Shown here: piece after piece, positions 7,069 through 9,523 of the stretch
Position numbering within the stretch: position 1 is the first letter of the stretch
Layout: each line of letters begins with the position of its first letter
Assembly (NCBI GenBank): GCA_028687415.1
Contig: JAQUAC010000073.1
Coordinates: 1-9,523, forward strand
Source of the DNA: Acidocella sp.
Lineage (GTDB): Bacteria; Pseudomonadota; Alphaproteobacteria; Acetobacterales; Acetobacteraceae
Direction of reading: 5' to 3'
DNA: 9,523 nucleotides
Translations under genes and position numbers: made by a program
The notes under the pieces: generated by a model
Told to the model about the DNA's origin: nothing
Databases searched by the model: none
Seen by the model: the letters and a program-made list of their open reading frames with translations, nothing else

Positions 7069-7122
7069 TAGGGGGCTGCCACCAATACACGGAAATTAGG
7101 GCATTTTGTCAAACGCCCCCTA
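7069..7122. repeat. 8-base inverted repeat TAGGGGGC / GCCCCCTA flanking the flp1 promoter
   Basis: TAGGGGGC at 7069-7076 is the exact reverse complement of GCCCCCTA at 7115-7122. The 38 bases between the arms contain the whole predicted flp1 promoter (-35 at 7112-7107, -10 at 7089-7084), with one arm just upstream of the -35 and the other over the likely transcription start. The arms are identical; whether they are functional is unknown. Confidence 0.55.
7084..7112 (-). promoter_or_regulatory. Predicted sigma70-type promoter of flp1
   Basis: On the minus strand a consensus TTGACA (7112-7107) is followed by a 17-base spacer and TGTATT (7089-7084, four of six matches). Transcription would start near 7077, giving a leader of about 118 bases before the flp1 ATG. 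This is the best promoter match I found in the window. Confidence 0.6.
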
Positions 7123-7426
7123 CGACAAAAATAACAAGAAACCGTGAGCGTATACATGCGCCTGATGGGTAGCTAACCTAAAAGTTGTATAGCTCGCGTC
7201 GATTACATTAAACGTTGTGCAAAGCGAATAGTAATTTAAACAAAAACAATATAAATATTTTATATTTCTAAAAATAGACAACATGCTAAATTTAAAAAGA
7301 CAAATTATTCAAAAAAATTTCAATCTTCCGTGTTACGTTAATAGTGTGGGTCACGTTTATGTGATCGGACCGCTAATCCTGAGTTAATTTAAACCCGTGG
7401 GCATCATGGCCAGCTAATGGCGTAGC

Positions 7427-7636
7427 TTACAGCTCGGAACTTACGTGATTGAAGGAGCTTGTCAGCTGCGGGCCAATTTTGGACAGACCACCAAAAATCG
7501 CAAAAATGATAAGCAATGCGATGATGACATACTCGATTGAGGTCACAGCGCGGCGATCCCGGAAAAACCTCTGCAGACAGCTGCCGGAGTGCAGGCTGAG
7601 AAATGATTGGCTCAAGAACATGGATAGCCCCCGCAT
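7427..7636 (-). CDS. flp: Second Flp-type pilin (flp2)
   Basis: The 69-residue prepilin has a longer, basic leader of 30 residues ending in FRDRRA, then AVTSIEYVIIALLIIFAIFGG. The predicted cleavage site is A30/V31, with E35 and Y36 as mature residues 5 and 6. The mature part is 39 residues, the same length as in flp1, and both end in VSSEL (FNHVSSEL here, FNTVSSEL in flp1), so they are clearly paralogues although the helix is more Ile/Phe-rich here. The first ATG is supported by GAGGGAG with an 8-base gap; Met6 is a possible later start that would shorten only the leader. The gene lies 467 bases upstream of flp1 on the same strand and 126 bases after tRNA-Leu. It may be a minor or condition-specific pilin. 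Confidence 0.9.
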   Translation of the reverse strand: MRGLSMFLSQSFLSLHSGSCLQRFFRDRRAVTSIEYVIIALLIIFAIFGGLSKIGPQLTSSFNHVSSEL

Positions 7637-7662
7637 GGCAGTTGCTCCCTCACATTAAGGAC

Positions 7663-7680
7663 CAACATCGAAAGATGTTG
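7663..7680. other. Perfect 7-base hairpin in the flp2 leader region
   Basis: CAACATC and GATGTTG pair around GAAA on the plus strand (TTTC on the minus strand). For a minus-strand flp2 transcript the stem ends 12 bases before the GAGGGAG ribosome-binding site. Read on plus it is followed by TTTT, a weak terminator shape. A role in flp2 mRNA stability or translation is possible. Confidence 0.5.
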
Positions 7681-7762
7681 TTTTATGCGCAGCATATCTC
7701 TGAGGGAAAGAATGCCGACAGTCACATTGTTGTGTTGTTTTTGTGGTACCGGAACATAATGG

Positions 7763-7849
7763 TGGTGCGGGCGGTCGGAATCGAACCGACACTCTGTCAC
7801 CAGAACCGGATTTTGAGTCCGGCGCGTCTACCAGTTCCACCACGCCCGC
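7763..7849 (-). tRNA. tRNA-Leu (anticodon CAA)
   Basis: The 87-base cloverleaf has acceptor GCGGGCG/CGCCCGC, an anticodon stem CCGGA/TCCGG with loop CTCAAAA (anticodon CAA, reads UUG), a long class II variable arm of about 15 bases, and T arm GTCGG-TTCGATT-CCGAC. The discriminator A and the CCA end are encoded. The length and long variable arm fit leucine. No T-rich terminator follows, so read-through towards flp2 is conceivable. Confidence 0.96.
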
Positions 7850-7901
7850 GACGCATTTTAGTCTCTACGGGAGCTCAGCCACGAAATCAACATCCCCCCG
7901 C

Positions 7902-7930
7902 TTGCGCACCCATTCATGATTATGTATAGC
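7902..7930 (+). promoter_or_regulatory. Candidate promoter of tRNA-Asn
   Basis: TTGCGC (7902-7907), a 17-base spacer and TATAGC (7925-7930) precede the tRNA by 12 bases. Match quality is moderate, but spacing and position are right for a tRNA promoter. A TAAAAT on the minus strand just before tRNA-Leu may serve the divergent gene, without a clear -35. Confidence 0.4.
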
Positions 7931-7942
7931 GGCGCCCACCGG

Positions 7943-8018
7943 TCCCGAATAGCTCAGTTGGTAGAGCAAGCGACTGTTAATCGCTCGGTCGTAGGTTCGA
8001 GTCCTACTTCGGGAGCCA
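7943..8018 (+). tRNA. tRNA-Asn (anticodon GTT)
   Basis: The 76-base cloverleaf has acceptor TCCCGAA/TTCGGGA, D arm with AGCTCAGTTGGTAGAGC, anticodon stem AGCGA/TCGCT around CTGTTAA (anticodon GTT), a short variable loop, and T arm with GTAGG-TTCGAGT-CCTAC. Discriminator G and CCA are encoded. It points towards the glycosyltransferase genes, which run the other way. Confidence 0.97.
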
Positions 8019-8060
8019 GGTTTCCCCCGGCCGGTTTCGAATTTCACTATATCTTCACAG

Positions 8061-8086
8061 AAAAATAAGCTGGCTCATTCAGCCGG
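8061..8086 (-). terminator. Weak terminator candidate at the end of the glycosyltransferase unit
   Basis: GGCT (8072-8075) and AGCC (8081-8084) form a short stem with a 5-base loop, followed on the minus strand by TTATTTTT (8068-8061). The stem overlaps the stop codon and is only 4 base pairs, so it is a poor terminator by itself. Confidence 0.25.
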
Positions 8087-9190
8087 AGCGAACCGCGTTC
8101 CTGCTGGCATTTGCACGGGCGTATTGGCTATGGCGCTGACCATGGCAGCGGCCATGGACCGCCAATCGGCTGCGGCATCCACAGGGGGAGGTGCCACCTG
8201 AGCCAAGCGCTGCGTCAGTTCAACAAGCCCCTGTGCGATGGCCGCCGGATTCGGCGCGCAAAGCAAGGCGTGCGGCTGATTTCCGAGCTGTTCCAGTAAG
8301 CCGCCCACAGAAGTTGCCAACACATGCCGCCCTGCGGCCAATGCCAGCGCCGCGACTCCGGACTGGCTAGCCTCACGATAAGGCAGCACCAGCGCATCCG
8401 CCCAAGCAAGCAGGCTGGGCAATTCGCTATCGGCAACCCAGCGCCGCTCCACGGAGACGCCCGGCATGGCGTTCAACCGGGAGAGACTCGAAGAATTTGG
8501 TCCCTCGCCGCAAATGCGCACATCGAAGGAACGAGACTCGCCCAGGAGGTCGAGCGCATCGGCGAGCATGTCGAGCCCCTTATATGGCAGCAACCTGCCG
8601 AAATGCAGGATTCGCGGCCGCAACGTGGGTGTGGCAGCTGGCACGGCGGCGGAAAAACCGATCGGCGGATGCCAGAGCTTTGTCAGCCCCTGGCCGTTAA
8701 TGCCGTGGCCCTGGTGGCGCAGCGCCGATTCGACATGCCGTGAAAGGCAAAATAAATGTCGCGCACCGCGTAAAATTTGGTTCTGATCGAGGGCGCGGAA
8801 GCTCAGCGCGTCGCCTGGATGCGCCTCGGCGTCATGCACGATAACCGCGTAGCCGATTCGCCGCGCCCGCAGCCCGGCGAGCATGCGGCCATCCAGCAGC
8901 GCCGGCATGGCACAGATGGCGATGTCCGGCATCAGACGCCGCAGATGCGCCTCTGTGCGTGGCCGCAGAAAGGGGGAAACGATTCGCTGGGCAATAAAAC
9001 CGTGTGTGGTTTCGTAGGTCGGTTCGCGCCAGTCACAGGCGGGGGCATCCGGCTCGGACAATATCTCCGCCCCAGCAGCGAGTGAAAGCGCGACGCTCTG
9101 GCCCGGCAGGCTGTTCAGCGCCGCCGCCAGCCGTGCCGCGAAAATAGGCCCTGCCCCGCGCCGCCCCCAGTGCCAGACGAGCGTCCTCAT
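8075..9190 (-). CDS. GT4-like family glycosyltransferase
   Basis: From the ATG at 9190 the product is 371 residues. A longer open frame exists upstream, but this start overlaps the stop of the preceding glycosyltransferase in ATGA and gives a normal N-terminal beta strand (MRTLVWHW). The N-terminal half (1-185) is the acceptor domain. The C-terminal half is a Glycos_transf_1 domain, with ILHFGRLLPYKGLDMLADAL at 194-213, ICGEGP at 226-231, and YREASQSGVAALALAAGRHV at 271-290 followed by TSVGG. K204 in the PYKG motif fits the usual nucleotide-sugar phosphate contact. It resembles GT4 enzymes with an E(A/S)xQSG loop rather than the EX7E form. Sugar donor and acceptor cannot be read from sequence; a surface polysaccharide or glycolipid is likely. 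It forms an operon with the gene to its right. Confidence 0.88.
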   Translation of the reverse strand: MRTLVWHWGRRGAGPIFAARLAAALNSLPGQSVALSLAAGAEILSEPDAPACDWREPTYETTHGFIAQRIVSPFLRPRTEAHLRRLMPDIAICAMPALLDGRMLAGLRARRIGYAVIVHDAEAHPGDALSFRALDQNQILRGARHLFCLSRHVESALRHQGHGINGQGLTKLWHPPIGFSAAVPAATPTLRPRILHFGRLLPYKGLDMLADALDLLGESRSFDVRICGEGPNSSSLSRLNAMPGVSVERRWVADSELPSLLAWADALVLPYREASQSGVAALALAAGRHVLATSVGGLLEQLGNQPHALLCAPNPAAIAQGLVELTQRLAQVAPPPVDAAADWRSMAAAMVSAIANTPVQMPAGTRFAPAE

Positions 9191-9523
9191 GCGATGCCGT
9201 TGGCTGTCAGCGCCGCCAGCAATGGGCCAGAGCCTAGCTTCTCCCGCGCATAGGTTTGCCCGGCTACGGCCATCGCCAGCCTGGCGTCGCTGTCTCCGGC
9301 CAAATGCCGTAACTGTGCGGCAGCATCCTCCACATCCGGGTCCGCCCAACTTGCCTTCGGCATGTCATAGGTACCGCGCGGGTCTGTGGCCGGGATGAGC
9401 CTATAAGAGACCAGCCCAGAAACCTCGGGCGCCATGAACTCAAGATTGCCCGACCATCCCGTGGCCACCACCGGGCGGCCCAGCAGCATGGCGGCGGCAG
9501 GGATCAGCCCGAAGCCCTCGGAA
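9187..9523 (-). CDS. GT4-like glycosyltransferase, C-terminal part only (5' end beyond window)
   Basis: The frame is open from the right edge to TGA at 9189-9187, giving 111 complete residues of the C-terminal donor-binding domain. It begins SEGFGLIPAAAM and continues LLGRPVVATGWSGNLEFM, a sequence typical of GT4 enzymes that bind a nucleotide sugar. After that come SYRLIPATDPRGTYDMPKASW and a helical end. In the EX7E motif the first Glu is present (codon 9519-9517), but the second is Ala (codon 9495-9493, GCC) where EAM is usual. The stop overlaps the start of the next glycosyltransferase by 4 bases, so the two are translated together. The ATG at 9489 lies inside the conserved domain and is not a true start. 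Confidence 0.88.
   Translation of the reverse strand, partial: SEGFGLIPAAAMLLGRPVVATGWSGNLEFMAPEVSGLVSYRLIPATDPRGTYDMPKASWADPDVEDAAAQLRHLAGDSDARLAMAVAGQTYAREKLGSGPLLAALTANGIA

Larger units (their letters stand above)
6960..7426. other. 467-base non-coding spacer between the two pilin genes, strongly AT-rich in the middle
   Basis: No open frame worth calling is present. Positions roughly 7200-7320 are markedly AT-rich (long A and T runs, ATAAATATTTTATATTTC) against GC-rich surroundings. The flp1-proximal end contains the flp1 promoter and a leader of about 118 bases. I see no clear terminator hairpin behind the flp2 stop. The A/T tracts could give intrinsic bending or bind a nucleoid-associated silencer; that is inference. 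Confidence 0.7.

Noticed and set aside
7055..7075. Possible CtrA box (GTTAAC and TTAA half-sites) near flp1
   Set aside because: Only half-sites occur; no TTAA-N7-TTAA arrangement is found in the spacer, so CtrA control cannot be supported.
7351..7364. TCAC-N6-GTGA repeat after flp2
   Set aside because: The arms are in the opposite order to a CRP/FNR-type site and only 4 bases long; chance is a sufficient explanation.
7655..7843. Small minus-strand frame beginning MVELVDAPDSKSGSG
   Set aside because: It is the translation of tRNA-Leu, a well-known false gene.
7763..8018. tRNA genes as an integration site for a mobile element
   Set aside because: I see no integrase, no duplicated tRNA 3' end and no change of gene style consistent with an insertion inside the window.
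8027..8034. CCGGCCGG palindrome after tRNA-Asn as a terminator
   Set aside because: It is followed by only three Ts and has no loop in this form; too weak to call.
7865..8047. Small minus-strand frame containing SRTRTYDRAINSRLLYQLS
   Set aside because: It is the antisense translation of tRNA-Asn, a recurrent annotation artefact.

Overview
The window comes from a GC-rich bacterium, most likely an alphaproteobacterium. The basis is the cpa/tad gene order (pilin, cpaA, cpaB, cpaC, cpaD-like, cpaE, cpaF, tadB) and codon usage with abundant G/C third positions. A Rhodospirillales-type host is plausible, but I cannot fix the genus from the sequence alone.

Positions 1-7636 hold one coherent locus on the minus strand for a Flp (type IVc, Tad) pilus. 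In transcription order these are: a Flp pilin paralogue (7427-7636), a 467-base AT-rich spacer, a second Flp pilin (6771-6959), a Rho-independent terminator (6696-6730), then a tightly packed operon. The operon runs prepilin peptidase cpaA/tadV (6008-6514), SAF-domain cpaB/rcpC (5149-6000), secretin cpaC/rcpA (3719-5149), an unusually short CpaD-like lipoprotein (3405-3722), cpaE/tadZ (2103-3365), cpaF/tadA ATPase (699-2096) and the first two thirds of tadB (1-699, cut by the window edge). Many junctions are 1-4 base overlaps, which points to translational coupling. The remaining Tad parts (tadC, tadD, tadE/F) would lie beyond position 1.

Positions 7763-8018 carry two divergent tRNA genes, tRNA-Leu(CAA) on minus and tRNA-Asn(GUU) on plus. 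Both encode their CCA end. They separate the pilus locus from a second minus-strand unit (8075-9523) of two overlapping glycosyltransferase genes. The first of these is cut by the right edge.

In the model, both pilins are cut by CpaA at an Ala-Val-Thr site and extracted and assembled by CpaF with the TadB/TadC platform. The fibre leaves through the CpaC secretin, stabilised by CpaB and the lipoprotein. CpaE places the machine in the cell. The separate, strong-looking flp1 promoter and the terminator behind flp1 would give much more pilin mRNA than machinery mRNA. I see no wholly new system. The points worth checking are the reduced CpaD, the inverted repeat around the flp1 promoter, the terminator/operator region before cpaA, and an EX7E glutamate lost in the edge glycosyltransferase.
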